NCBI RefSeq assembly: GCF_028561335.1
Contig: NZ_JAQQTG010000020.1
Coordinates: 62,001 to 126,000, forward strand
Direction of reading: 5' to 3'
DNA: 64,000 bases
Source of the DNA: Aequorivita todarodis
GTDB taxonomy: Bacteria > Bacteroidota > Bacteroidia > Flavobacteriales > Flavobacteriaceae
Both the position numbers and the translations under genes were made by a program. Shown piece by piece: positions 43,401 through 52,004 of the stretch. The notes beneath the pieces were generated by a model. It saw only the letters and a program-made list of their open reading frames with translations, was not told the DNA's origin and ran no database searches. Within the stretch, counting starts at the first letter, position 1. Each line of letters starts with the position of its first letter.

Positions 43401-44972
43401 TTATTCTACGGCATTCCTTTTTTTATAATCTTCATTAAAATATCCCCCACGGTTTTCCTTTCGTTTCAGGGATTGCTGGATAATCAAATGCGCCACGTTT
43501 ACCATATTCCGAAGCTCTGAGAGCGCAGTATTCAATTTGTGTTTTTGGTAGAGTGCTTCCATTTCAAAATACAAAATTTCCAGTTGTGCCGAAGCTTTTT
43601 CTAAATCGCTATTGTTTCGAACCACGCCTGCATATCTTCGCATCAACCGTTGCAACTGCTCCGTTTTTTGCTGAAGGATTTCAGAGCCTTTCAACAAAAC
43701 CGTGCCTTCGTCATTCCATTCCGGAATGGCTTTGGTCGTGTGGGAAGGCTTATGTTTACAGAGATACTGAAAAATGCGATCCGCATAGACCAAAGCTTCC
43801 AACAACGAATTGGATGCCAGTCGGTTGGCGCCGTGCAAGCCGGTGTATGAACATTCGCCACAGGCAAAAAGATTTTTTACCGAAGTCTTTCCATCCATAT
43901 CCACAACCACTCCGCCACACATATAATGCGATGCGGGAACCACGGGAATCCAATCATTTGCCACATTGATGTTTCGCTGCAAACAGGTTTCGTAAATAGT
44001 TGGGAAGTGTTTTTTGAAATCATCAATATCCAAATGCGTACAATCCAGAAAAACACAATCGTCGCCCGATTTTTTCATTTCGGAATCTATGGCGCGCGAA
44101 ACGATATCACGGGAAGCCAATTCGCCCCGTTCGTCATATTTCAACATAAACCGTTCGCCCTTTTTATTCCGAAGAAATGCCCCGAAGCCACGCACCGCTT
44201 CCGAAATCAAAAAGGAAGCGCCGTTGTTTCCGTCGTAAAGTGCGGTGGGGTGAAACTGGATAAACTCCATATTTTGGATGCGCGCCTTTGCGCGATAGGC
44301 CATCGCAACGCCATCGCCCGTTGCAACGGCCGGATTGGTGGTGTGCCCGTAAACCCGCCCCATTCCACCGGAAGCCAGCGTGGTGCAGTCAGCCTTTATC
44401 GTAAAAATATTCCCGGAAATCTGATCCAAAACATAGGCCCCGTAACAGGAAAGATTTTCAGTCCTTTCTTCGGAAAAGTGATGCTCGGTTATCAAATCTA
44501 TCGCAAAATGATGTGGCAGTAAAGTTATATTTGGCAGTTGATTGGCGCGTTCCAAAAGCGTGTTTTCAATCTCGTTGCCCGTGGTGTCTTTATGGTGGAT
44601 TACCCTAAATTTTGAATGGCCTCCTTCCCTGCCCAAAGTGAGTTCGCCGTCGGCGTCGGTGTCAAATTTGGCACCCCACGCCATCAGTTCGCGCAATCTT
44701 TTTGGGCCTTCTTTTATGACCATTTCCACAACCGCTCTGTCGCAAAGTCCGTCGCCCGCAATCAGCGTATCCTCAATGTGTTTTTGAAAGGAATCTTCCT
44801 TCAAGTCAAAAACCGCCGCCACGCCGCCCTGCGCATATTTGGTGTTCGATTCAGACTGGTGCGCTTTGGTTACAACCGTGATTTTTTTCTTCGGAAATTC
44901 CGCCGCAAGCTTTACCGCAAGCGTCAAGCCCGCAGCGCCCGAACCGATAATCAAAAATTTGGTTTCCAGCAT
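43401..44972 (-). CDS. nadB: L-aspartate oxidase
   Basis: A 523-residue flavoprotein of the succinate dehydrogenase/fumarate reductase family: FAD motif IGSGAAGLTLAVKLA at the N-terminus, HHKDTTGNEIE, GGMGRVYGHTTNPAVATGDG and the active-site Arg-rich SHYMCGGVVVD, then ANRLASNSLLEALV. It oxidises aspartate to iminoaspartate for NAD synthesis, using O2 or fumarate as acceptor in other organisms. Overlaps nadA by one base (TAATG). Last of the four genes in the cytochrome/oxidase-like/nadA/nadB operon. Confidence 0.95.
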   Translation of the reverse strand: MLETKFLIIGSGAAGLTLAVKLAAEFPKKKITVVTKAHQSESNTKYAQGGVAAVFDLKEDSFQKHIEDTLIAGDGLCDRAVVEMVIKEGPKRLRELMAWGAKFDTDADGELTLGREGGHSKFRVIHHKDTTGNEIENTLLERANQLPNITLLPHHFAIDLITEHHFSEERTENLSCYGAYVLDQISGNIFTIKADCTTLASGGMGRVYGHTTNPAVATGDGVAMAYRAKARIQNMEFIQFHPTALYDGNNGASFLISEAVRGFGAFLRNKKGERFMLKYDERGELASRDIVSRAIDSEMKKSGDDCVFLDCTHLDIDDFKKHFPTIYETCLQRNINVANDWIPVVPASHYMCGGVVVDMDGKTSVKNLFACGECSYTGLHGANRLASNSLLEALVYADRIFQYLCKHKPSHTTKAIPEWNDEGTVLLKGSEILQQKTEQLQRLMRRYAGVVRNNSDLEKASAQLEILYFEMEALYQKHKLNTALSELRNMVNVAHLIIQQSLKRKENRGGYFNEDYKKRNAVE

Positions 44973-45898
44973 TATTTCGATAGTTCCAGCATTCGCTCAA
45001 TGGGCAGAATGGCTTTTTTTCTTATTTCCTCGGAAACTTCTATCTGCGGAGTTTCGTGCAGCAGACAGTCGTACAGTTTTTGCAAGGTGTTCATCTTCAT
45101 AAACGCGCATTCGCTGCAGGCACAGGTGTTGTCCTCTTCCGCAGGCGCGGGAATCAACACGGCTTGCGGTACTTCCTGTTGCATTTTATGAAGGATTCCA
45201 GCTTCGGTGGCGACTATAAATTTTTCCGCAGGATGTTTTTTCACATAATCAATCATGCCCGCCGTAGAACCGATATAGGTCGCGGTCTCCAAAATATGGC
45301 TCTCACTTTCGGGGTGCGCAATAATTTTTGAACCCGGGTGCTCTTTGTAAAGTTTCAGCAATTTATCCATTGAAAACGCTTCGTGTACTATGCAGGCGCC
45401 GTCCCAAAGCAGCATTTTCCGACCGGTTTTCTTTTGAATATATTTCCCCAAATTTTTATCGGGCGCAAAAATAATGGGAACGTCCTTCGGCACGGAATTC
45501 ACGATTTTTTCGGCATTGGAAGAGGTGCAGATAATATCGCTCAATGCCTTTACTTCCGCAGAACAATTCACATAGGTTATTACCACGTGGTCCGGATGCG
45601 CCTCCACCAATGTGCTGAAAGCATCGGGCGGACACGAATCTGCCAGCGAGCAACCCGCCATCAAATCGGGCAACAAAACTTTTTTGTCGGGGTTCAAAAT
45701 CTTTGCGGTTTCCGCCATAAAATGCACGCCGGCAAAGACGATCATTTCGGCATCCGTTTCCGCAGCTTTTTGCGAAAGGCCCAAACTGTCGCCCACATAA
45801 TCTGCCACTTCTTGAATTTCGGGCACTTGGTAGTAGTGCGCGAGGATTACTGCGTTTTTCTGCTTTTTCAGTTCGGTTATTTTTTGATGTAAATCCAT
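44972..45898 (-). CDS. nadA: Quinolinate synthase
   Basis: A 308-residue NadA with the conserved cysteines that hold the [4Fe-4S] cluster in sections [11 protein letters not shown], a TCSSN-type region and CACSECAFM near the C-terminus, plus [14 protein letters not shown]. Condenses iminoaspartate with dihydroxyacetone phosphate. The cluster is oxygen- and NO-sensitive. Its ATG lies seven bases from the stop of the NorB-like gene, which is unusual for a nadA neighbour. Confidence 0.95.
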   Translation of the reverse strand: MDLHQKITELKKQKNAVILAHYYQVPEIQEVADYVGDSLGLSQKAAETDAEMIVFAGVHFMAETAKILNPDKKVLLPDLMAGCSLADSCPPDAFSTLVEAHPDHVVITYVNCSAEVKALSDIICTSSNAEKIVNSVPKDVPIIFAPDKNLGKYIQKKTGRKMLLWDGACIVHEAFSMDKLLKLYKEHPGSKIIAHPESESHILETATYIGSTAGMIDYVKKHPAEKFIVATEAGILHKMQQEVPQAVLIPAPAEEDNTCACSECAFMKMNTLQKLYDCLLHETPQIEVSEEIRKKAILPIERMLELSK

Positions 45899-45904
45899 CG
45901 GAAA

Positions 45905-47230
45905 TCAAGTTTTAATTTTTTGAAGTAATGCTTTGAAAATAGGCGTCGCAACAATCAACAACGAAACAAAAATCCCTATTCCAAAGATGAAAAATGAAAT
46001 ATAGTACGGCACGATTGAATCCTGCATTTCAGCGAACGATCCTTCCTTTGAAACGTACATCCAGTAGCTGCGCTTGGCCCCGGCAATTATCAACGAAACG
46101 AAAAAGATAAACAGCGAAATATTGAATGCCACAAAACCCCTTTTTACCCATTTGGTATCGGTTTGCAGCGTTGGCCGCACGTAGTGGGCAATAAAGAAGA
46201 GCGCCGAAAAAAGGATCGTCGTGTTAATGCCTATCGTGGTTCCCATAGAATGCGCCACCGTAATATGCGTGCCGTGGGTAAAGAAATTGATGGCGGGAAT
46301 GGAGAACAACAGCGCCAAAATAATGTTTATAAAAATCCAAAAATCGGTTGCCAGCAGAAACCGATATGTCATGGGATGGTTTTCCTTTTCCACCTTTAAA
46401 ACGGAGCGTTTCCAATTGTAAATGATCGACGCCAAAACAATCCACTCGGTCATACTTATCGCATAGGCAACGTAGCGGATCCACGGCTGTGTGGGCAGTA
46501 AATAAGTGTGGTGCGCCCAGCCGAACATCAAATTGGTGAGTCCCAAAAAGTAGAAGAAAAACGCCATTTTATTGGTAGCAACGTCGGTATCCTTTTTGAT
46601 TTTTGACATCAAATAGATGGAGATTCCGTAAACAAGCATATTCCACGAACCGGTAAATGAGCCGGTAGATTTCCACTGTACGGCGAAATCCTTTATAAAA
46701 TGCAGCCTAAAAAAATCGAACAGCCAAAAATGCGCCTCCATCAAATGGTAGCACATAAAGGCGATACCCGTGCCCCACATCCAAAAATAGACGGGCCAGC
46801 CCTTCATATTGGTGTAAAGCGTTTTGAAATAATTGATGCCGAAAAGTACCCAGCCCAGTAATATCGGGATCATCAAAATGGGTTTGAAGGCGAAATATTC
46901 GCGCCCCTCGGTATAATCGAAAGCAAAAGAGAAATAAATGGCGACGCCCGTCAACAGGAAAAGTACGAAATGCAGCGATTGCAATTTGCGAGAAAAAAGC
47001 TCAAATTTTTCAACCCAAGCGATAAAGAAATAGATGCTGCCCGTAGCGGCGAGCACAATCCACGAAGTTTCCGAAGTAACGTGAAAGGGCCGCAGTTTGG
47101 AGAAGGGAATCGTTTCCTTTAAAAAATCGGGCAAGAGGTATTGAAACGATGCGGTTAACCCAAAAAGCATCCCCAAAAACAGGGCGGTGAGCGCAAACAA
47201 CAAGAAATATAGCGGCACTTTATTCTTCAT
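45905..47230 (-). CDS. Divergent NorB-like heme-copper-oxidase-superfamily subunit
   Basis: A 441-residue protein with ~12 membrane helices, collinear with NorB (the THG motif is at 318-320 in both proteins). Kept: H50 (LRPFH, low-spin heme), the HH pair 240-241 (GWAHHTYLLP), THG 318-320 and H327. Changed against the canonical NorB of this window: H187 (metal ligand) becomes T189, E191 becomes T193, E195 becomes N197, and H329 (low-spin heme ligand) becomes M329. So the third active-site metal His is missing and one heme may have His/Met ligation. Paired with a NorC-like cytochrome and followed by nadA-nadB. Enzyme activity unknown. Confidence 0.78.
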   Translation of the reverse strand: MKNKVPLYFLLFALTALFLGMLFGLTASFQYLLPDFLKETIPFSKLRPFHVTSETSWIVLAATGSIYFFIAWVEKFELFSRKLQSLHFVLFLLTGVAIYFSFAFDYTEGREYFAFKPILMIPILLGWVLFGINYFKTLYTNMKGWPVYFWMWGTGIAFMCYHLMEAHFWLFDFFRLHFIKDFAVQWKSTGSFTGSWNMLVYGISIYLMSKIKKDTDVATNKMAFFFYFLGLTNLMFGWAHHTYLLPTQPWIRYVAYAISMTEWIVLASIIYNWKRSVLKVEKENHPMTYRFLLATDFWIFINIILALLFSIPAINFFTHGTHITVAHSMGTTIGINTTILFSALFFIAHYVRPTLQTDTKWVKRGFVAFNISLFIFFVSLIIAGAKRSYWMYVSKEGSFAEMQDSIVPYYISFFIFGIGIFVSLLIVATPIFKALLQKIKT

Positions 47231-47651
47231 TTCGGTATTTTATTTTAACCCAGCCCGTGGCCTCGATCTCGGCGTCATAATTGGGGTAAATGCCCGTTTC
47301 ATCCACCTGTTTCAGGTATTCCACGAGGGCATCCTTTTCTTCTTCTGTAAAATGGAATTGCGGCATACTCTTCACTCCGCTGTTCAAAAAAGCCTTTATA
47401 TAGTTTGGGCCCTTGCCTTCGGTAGAATAAATATTGGTCAAATCGGGGCCCAAATACCCGCCCAAACCGTACAATTGGTGACAGGACCAACAACGGTTGC
47501 TTTGGAACAGCTGCTGGCCTTTCACTGCCACTGGAGATAACTTTTCGACGGCCACGTAGCCGTCGGTATTATAGATTACATAGTTATAAAAGCCGAAAAG
47601 GGCGAGCAAAATCGCCATAATGAAAATATAAGGCCTTGGATTGGAGACCAT
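47220..47651 (-). CDS. NorC-like membrane-anchored cytochrome c
   Basis: A 143-residue protein: N-terminal membrane anchor (residues ~6-25), monoheme cytochrome c with CWSCH (C54, C57, H58) followed by QLYGLGGYLGPDLTNI, which parallels NorC (CHTILGEGAYYAPELT), and likely axial M96 (KSMPQFHF). It overlaps the downstream oxidase-like gene by 11 bp. The ATG at 47651 is preferred; a longer frame opens at 47690. Confidence 0.88.
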   Translation of the reverse strand: MVSNPRPYIFIMAILLALFGFYNYVIYNTDGYVAVEKLSPVAVKGQQLFQSNRCWSCHQLYGLGGYLGPDLTNIYSTEGKGPNYIKAFLNSGVKSMPQFHFTEEEKDALVEYLKQVDETGIYPNYDAEIEATGWVKIKYRNEE

Positions 47652-47673
47652 TTCAATTTGAATTATTTGGGCA

Positions 47674-47747
47674 TAAAAATACCTTTTCACTGCTGTGCGA
47701 AATATGATATTTATCAGTTTTTAAGACTTAGACATCTTTTATTTTCG
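47674..47747. promoter_or_regulatory. Divergent promoter pair sharing one CRP/FNR-type box
   Basis: Box TGATATTTATCA (47705-47716). Exactly 23 bp to the left, minus-strand TATTTTTA (47681 down to 47674); exactly 23 bp to the right, plus-strand TATTTTCG (47740-47747). Each is one mismatch from TAnnTTTG. The box therefore serves the cytochrome/oxidase-like/nadAB operon and the acyl-CoA synthetase in equal geometry. An imperfect dyad (47721-47740) between box and right -7 element resembles one at the norC promoter. Confidence 0.75.
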
Positions 47748-47803
47748 TACTTCCCAAAAATCCCTCGAATTCACTTTGCATTTCAACATCATTTCTAAAA
47801 AAT

Positions 47804-49858
47804 ATGGTCAACAACCAACTACTAAATCCGAAAAGTATCGCCATAATCGGTGCTTCCAATGACACCAAAAAACCCGGTGGCAATATGCTTAAAAATATTC
47901 TTGCCGGAGGGTTTGCGGGAAATCTTTACGCGGTGAATCCAAAGGAAGAAAGGGTTCAGGGCATAAAGAGTTTTTCTGAAGTAAAGGAAATTCCCCAAAC
48001 CGACCTTGCCATTCTTGCCATTCCGGCAAAATATTGTCCCAAAACGGTAAAAATTTTGGCCAAAGAAAAAAATACGAAGGCTTTTATAATCATTTCCGCA
48101 GGTTTTGGCGAAGCGGGCGAACAGGGAAAACAATGGGAGCAGCAGATAGTTTCGACGGTCAGTTCGGTTGATGGTTGCCTGGTTGGTCCAAACTGCATCG
48201 GCGTAATCACCGAAAATTACAAAGGCGTTTTTACGGCTCCCGTGCCCCAATTCAACCCAAAGGGGTGCGACCTCATCTCGGGGTCGGGCGCCACGGCAGT
48301 CTTTATTATGGAAGCAGGAATGGCGCTGGGCGTTTCCTTCGCGAACGTATTTTCCGTTGGAAATGCAGCCCTGACGGGCGTTGAGGATATTTTGGAATAT
48401 ATGGATGATAACTTCGATGCCGAAAAAGACCCGTTGATTAAATTGGTGTATCTCGAAACCATTTCCAATCCGCAAAAGCTGTTGAAACACGCTTCATCCC
48501 TCATAAAAAAAGGTGCAAAAATAGCGGCCATCAAAGCAGGAAGCACCGCCGAAGGCAGCCGTGCCGCCACCTCGCATACCGGAGCGATTGCGAGTAGCGA
48601 TATGACGGTGCGCGCGCTATTCCACAAAGCGGGGATTGTGTATTGCAGCAGCCGTGAGGAACTGCTAAGCGTGGCCTCCATTTTCAACTACAAAAAACTG
48701 GAGGGAAAAAACATCGCCATTATCACCCACGCCGGAGGGTCAGCGGTGATGCTGGCAGATGAGCTTTCCAAAGGCGGCCTAAAAGTTCCCGAAATATCAG
48801 GGCCCGATGCCGAAAAGCTGAAAACCTTCCTCTACCCCGGCGCTTCCGTAGCCAACCCAATCGATTTTTTGGCCACGGGCACTGCGGAACAATTGGGCAT
48901 CATTATCGATTATTGTGAACACAAATTTGACAACATAGACGCAATGGCCGTGGTTTTCGGCAGTCCGGGGCTTTTTGATGTGGAAAATGTTTATAATGTG
49001 TTGAGCGTCAAACTCGAAATCTGCAACAAGCCTATATTTCCCGTGCTGCCTTCCGTGGTGAACGCGCAGCGCGAAATCCAATCGTTTTTGAAAAAAGGAC
49101 ATATCAATTTTCCCGATGAAGTGGTTTTGGGGAAAGCCCTCTCCCAGGTTTTCAATACGCCGGAACCTGTTTCCGAAGCAATTTCACTCCCGAAAATTGA
49201 CATCGAAAAAATACGAAGCGTTATCGATACGGCCTCCGAGGGTTACTTGGGTGCCACCCAAACGCAGAAGCTATTGGATGCGGCGGGAATTCCGAGGGTT
49301 ACGGAACTGGTGGAAAATTCAAAGGAAAAACTGCTCGCCGCAATGGATTCCCTGGAATTTCCGGTGGTGATGAAGGTCGTGGGCCCGCTCCACAAAAGCG
49401 ATGCAAAGGGTGTGGTGCTGAATATCACTTCAAAAGAAGAAGTTTCGGAAACTTTTGATAGGCTGATGCAAATAGATTCAGCAACGGCGGTGATGGTTCA
49501 GCCGCAACTGGCGGGACTGGAACTGTTTGTGGGCGTAATGAAGGAGCCCGGTTTCAACCATACTATTCTATGCGGTTTGGGCGGGATTTTCATCGAAGTG
49601 CTAAACGATGTTTCGGCGGGTTTAAGCCCTATTTCAAAAAACGAAGCCCAGCAAATGGTCCAATCGCTTCGCGGGTATAAACTCATTCAAGGTGCGAGGG
49701 GCCGAGAGGGCGTTGACGAAAACCAGTTTGTGGAAATCATCCAACGGCTTTCGGCTTTGGTGGAAGCCGCCCCGGAAATCACGGAGATGGACATCAATCC
49801 GTTGATTGGCACCCGAAAAAATATTGTTGCCGTTGATGCACGGGTGCGGGTTGGGTAA
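47804..49858 (+). CDS. Acetate--CoA ligase (ADP-forming) family protein
   Basis: A 684-residue single-chain ADP-forming acyl-CoA synthetase. Order: CoA-binding Rossmann domain (about 1-140, IAIIGASNDTKKPGGN), succinyl-CoA-ligase-like domains (about 140-460) with the phospho-His segment SHTGAIASSD, then a C-terminal ATP-grasp domain (about 470-684, EFPVVMKVVGP, GLGGIFIEVLNDV, TEMDINPLI). It interconverts acetyl- (or other acyl-) CoA plus ADP and acetate plus ATP, giving substrate-level ATP under oxygen limitation, which suits the CRP/FNR-type promoter. Confidence 0.92.
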   Translation: MVNNQLLNPKSIAIIGASNDTKKPGGNMLKNILAGGFAGNLYAVNPKEERVQGIKSFSEVKEIPQTDLAILAIPAKYCPKTVKILAKEKNTKAFIIISAGFGEAGEQGKQWEQQIVSTVSSVDGCLVGPNCIGVITENYKGVFTAPVPQFNPKGCDLISGSGATAVFIMEAGMALGVSFANVFSVGNAALTGVEDILEYMDDNFDAEKDPLIKLVYLETISNPQKLLKHASSLIKKGAKIAAIKAGSTAEGSRAATSHTGAIASSDMTVRALFHKAGIVYCSSREELLSVASIFNYKKLEGKNIAIITHAGGSAVMLADELSKGGLKVPEISGPDAEKLKTFLYPGASVANPIDFLATGTAEQLGIIIDYCEHKFDNIDAMAVVFGSPGLFDVENVYNVLSVKLEICNKPIFPVLPSVVNAQREIQSFLKKGHINFPDEVVLGKALSQVFNTPEPVSEAISLPKIDIEKIRSVIDTASEGYLGATQTQKLLDAAGIPRVTELVENSKEKLLAAMDSLEFPVVMKVVGPLHKSDAKGVVLNITSKEEVSETFDRLMQIDSATAVMVQPQLAGLELFVGVMKEPGFNHTILCGLGGIFIEVLNDVSAGLSPISKNEAQQMVQSLRGYKLIQGARGREGVDENQFVEIIQRLSALVEAAPEITEMDINPLIGTRKNIVAVDARVRVG

Positions 49859-50068
49859 AGTTTTAATATTGATGAAAATGCTGACTGCGATGGTTCGGAA
49901 ATACTGGGGCAGTTGTGTTATATTTGAAATTAATCAAATAAAGGTACAATGGGTATAAATGCAACTATTATCTTTATCTAACTGTTGTAGTGTATTTAAA
50001 AATCAACTACCGTAAGTGTAAGGTAATTGCGGACAAAATTTGTAATTCTATCTTGCAACAAAAAAAAG

Positions 50069-51022
50069 ATGATAATAGATAAATCACATTTCGAAAAACA
50101 GATAGACACTATAAATCAAATTCTTTGGAAAAAAGACTTTGAAGTAGTTCCATTGCAAAAAATGAAACTTATGAACTTCAAAAAAGAGGAAGTTTTACAA
50201 CACTATTCTCTGACTTTTCAAAACTTTCCATTAGTTATAGAAAAATCATCAAATGAAATTGGAATATCAATATTTGCATCTGAATTCTTTGAAGTATATT
50301 ATGAAGTGGTCAACAGAGACCGCACTATTTCGGCGGAAAAAAATAGTGAAATTCTAAAAAAAAGGAAGAATTTCAATGCAGAAAATAACTTAGAAACCAT
50401 TGAAATATTCGTGGATGAGTTTTTTCACTCATTGATTTACAACTATGAAAGTTTCATATCCAATACGATGAAACAACATTATTTTGTCGGGGTAAATGAT
50501 GAAGTCAAAATTTTATTGAACATTCTGAAACGTTATAAAAACGTCTTAAAAGATAAGACAAAGCAAATAGATATATTTTGGAGTATTCGCCTCGATAAAA
50601 ATATTTCCGACTTAATTTTAGAAATGCTAATTGAATTTATTGAGCAAAGACTAAACATACTAACCATTTCAACGGATAATATTAATTTTGAAAACACCTT
50701 AACCTATGTGGAAAATGACATTGCAAGTATTGAATGGAATGGTTCTCAACAAGAGCTTTGCGAGCTCATATTAGAATTAGAGGAAAAAGAATGGATAGCA
50801 CAAATCAAAACGGGAGATAGAAGAAAAATTGCTAGTTCAATTACTAAAATCTTTAATTTAGATAAAACAAAAAGAAGAAAAAATTCTAATGCAGATAATT
50901 CATTTTACCAATTATTAAAGGGAGAATACGAGGATAAAATAAGAAAATACCCTTTTATGGAAAAAGATAATTACGAGAAAAAATTTAATGGAATTATAGC
51001 TTGTACAAAATCACAAACTTAA
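50069..51022 (+). CDS. Unknown protein, AT-rich accessory gene
   Basis: A 317-residue protein with no recognisable catalytic motif; largely helical, with Lys/Glu-rich surface. Its last ~90 residues (WNGSQQELCELILELEEKEWIA... then KIASSITKIFNLDK) look like a winged-helix end that I have seen in Bacteroidota proteins such as RteC-like ones, at low confidence. Base composition is clearly more AT-rich than the flanking genes, suggesting horizontal origin. ATG at 50069; a longer frame starts with TTG at 50027. A perfect -7 element TATATTTG lies at 49919-49926. Confidence 0.6.
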   Translation: MIIDKSHFEKQIDTINQILWKKDFEVVPLQKMKLMNFKKEEVLQHYSLTFQNFPLVIEKSSNEIGISIFASEFFEVYYEVVNRDRTISAEKNSEILKKRKNFNAENNLETIEIFVDEFFHSLIYNYESFISNTMKQHYFVGVNDEVKILLNILKRYKNVLKDKTKQIDIFWSIRLDKNISDLILEMLIEFIEQRLNILTISTDNINFENTLTYVENDIASIEWNGSQQELCELILELEEKEWIAQIKTGDRRKIASSITKIFNLDKTKRRKNSNADNSFYQLLKGEYEDKIRKYPFMEKDNYEKKFNGIIACTKSQT

Positions 51023-51044
51023 TAAAAATTTCACCACAACACGA

Positions 51045-51152
51045 GTATAAACCCAATAGCGGGTAAGTGCATAAACCAAAAGTGTTTTTATAAATTTAAG
51101 GTCATTTATAAATCGAAAAGTAAGTGTGCAAATCCCGCTACTGCGCTTATAC
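51045..51152. repeat. Long nested imperfect palindrome
   Basis: Outer arms GTATAA (51045-51050) and TTATAC (51147-51152); next TAGCGGG (51057-51063) with CCCGCTA (51134-51140); TGC (51068) with GCA; and a central TTTATAAAT/ATTTATAAAT pair (51087-51113). The 108-bp layout of stacked arms recalls integron attC folded sites or other single-strand recombination sites, but the canonical attC end motifs were not clearly found. Confidence 0.6.
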
Positions 51153-51212
51153 CAAAAATTGTACAACATATTAGCCCAAAACAAAAATTAACAATGAGAT
51201 ATGAATTAATTG

Positions 51213-51220
51213 TATCTTTG
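51213..51220 (+). promoter_or_regulatory. -7 element with leaderless-type spacing
   Basis: TATCTTTG, a perfect TAnnTTTG match, ends 4 bases before the GTG start of the next gene; transcription would begin at or next to the start codon. Confidence 0.55.
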
Positions 51221-51224
51221 AAAT

Positions 51225-52004
51225 GTGGAAAAAATCGGAGAAATAGAAATTCGTGTTATTGGGAAATCTGGAAATCAAGATTTAAGTCCTGAAAACTATG
51301 ACATTAAGCATATTGTATCAATATTGCAGAATGTTGAGGATTTACTATTTCCTACTAACAAAAAGGATAGACCAATTATAACCTACGATATCCAAGAGGG
51401 TTCTGTTCGACATTTGTTCAAAACCACAATCCAAACAGTAATTGGATTTAGTGCAGTTTTATCACAAATTCAGGCAAATGAGTCAATCGATTTTCTTGAA
51501 TTAAAGACTGCTAGAGCAATTGAAAATATTCAAAATTTATCTCGTCAAAAAAATTACGAATTTCAAATAAAAACATCGCTTAATGATAGTTATGAATTAA
51601 CCATTAATCCAAATACAAAATTTATCAGAACAGAAAATATTTGGGTAGATGCAGAGTTTTATTTTTATGGTATTTTAAAAGATGCTGGTGGCAAAAGCAA
51701 AGCCAATATACATTTAGATACAGATGATTTTGGATACTTGTCCATAGAAACTGGAGAAGAATTTTTAAAAGAAAGAGAGGAAAACTTACTTTACAAAAAG
51801 TATGGTGTTCGAGCCAAAGGCCAACAAAATATAGAAACTGGAGAATTAGATACTAAATCACTCCAATTAATTGAGCTTATCGATTATCAACCGAAGTTTG
51901 ATAGTGATTACTTAAATTCTCTTATCAAAAAAGCCAAGGATAGTTGGAAAAATATTAATGCTGACGAATGGCTGTTAAATTTAAGAGGAGGTTATGAAGC
52001 ATAG
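51225..52004 (+). CDS. Unknown protein encoded with a PIN domain gene
   Basis: A 259-residue protein starting at GTG (no closer ATG). It begins MEKIGEIEIRVIGKSGNQDLSPENYDI; the rest is mixed alpha/beta with the segment RPIITYDIQEGSVRHLFKTT. I do not recognise a family. It overlaps the PIN gene by 11 bp, so the two are translated together. In such pairs the first gene is often the antitoxin, but it is much larger than usual for one. Confidence 0.65.
   Translation: MEKIGEIEIRVIGKSGNQDLSPENYDIKHIVSILQNVEDLLFPTNKKDRPIITYDIQEGSVRHLFKTTIQTVIGFSAVLSQIQANESIDFLELKTARAIENIQNLSRQKNYEFQIKTSLNDSYELTINPNTKFIRTENIWVDAEFYFYGILKDAGGKSKANIHLDTDDFGYLSIETGEEFLKEREENLLYKKYGVRAKGQQNIETGELDTKSLQLIELIDYQPKFDSDYLNSLIKKAKDSWKNINADEWLLNLRGGYEA

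Noticed and set aside
45383-45892. 169-residue plus-strand frame opposite nadA
   Set aside because: Shadow of nadA; no start context and no family resemblance.
47822-48490. 222-residue minus-strand frame inside the acyl-CoA synthetase gene
   Set aside because: Complete overlap with a well-supported gene and no recognisable protein pattern; a shadow of the coding strand.
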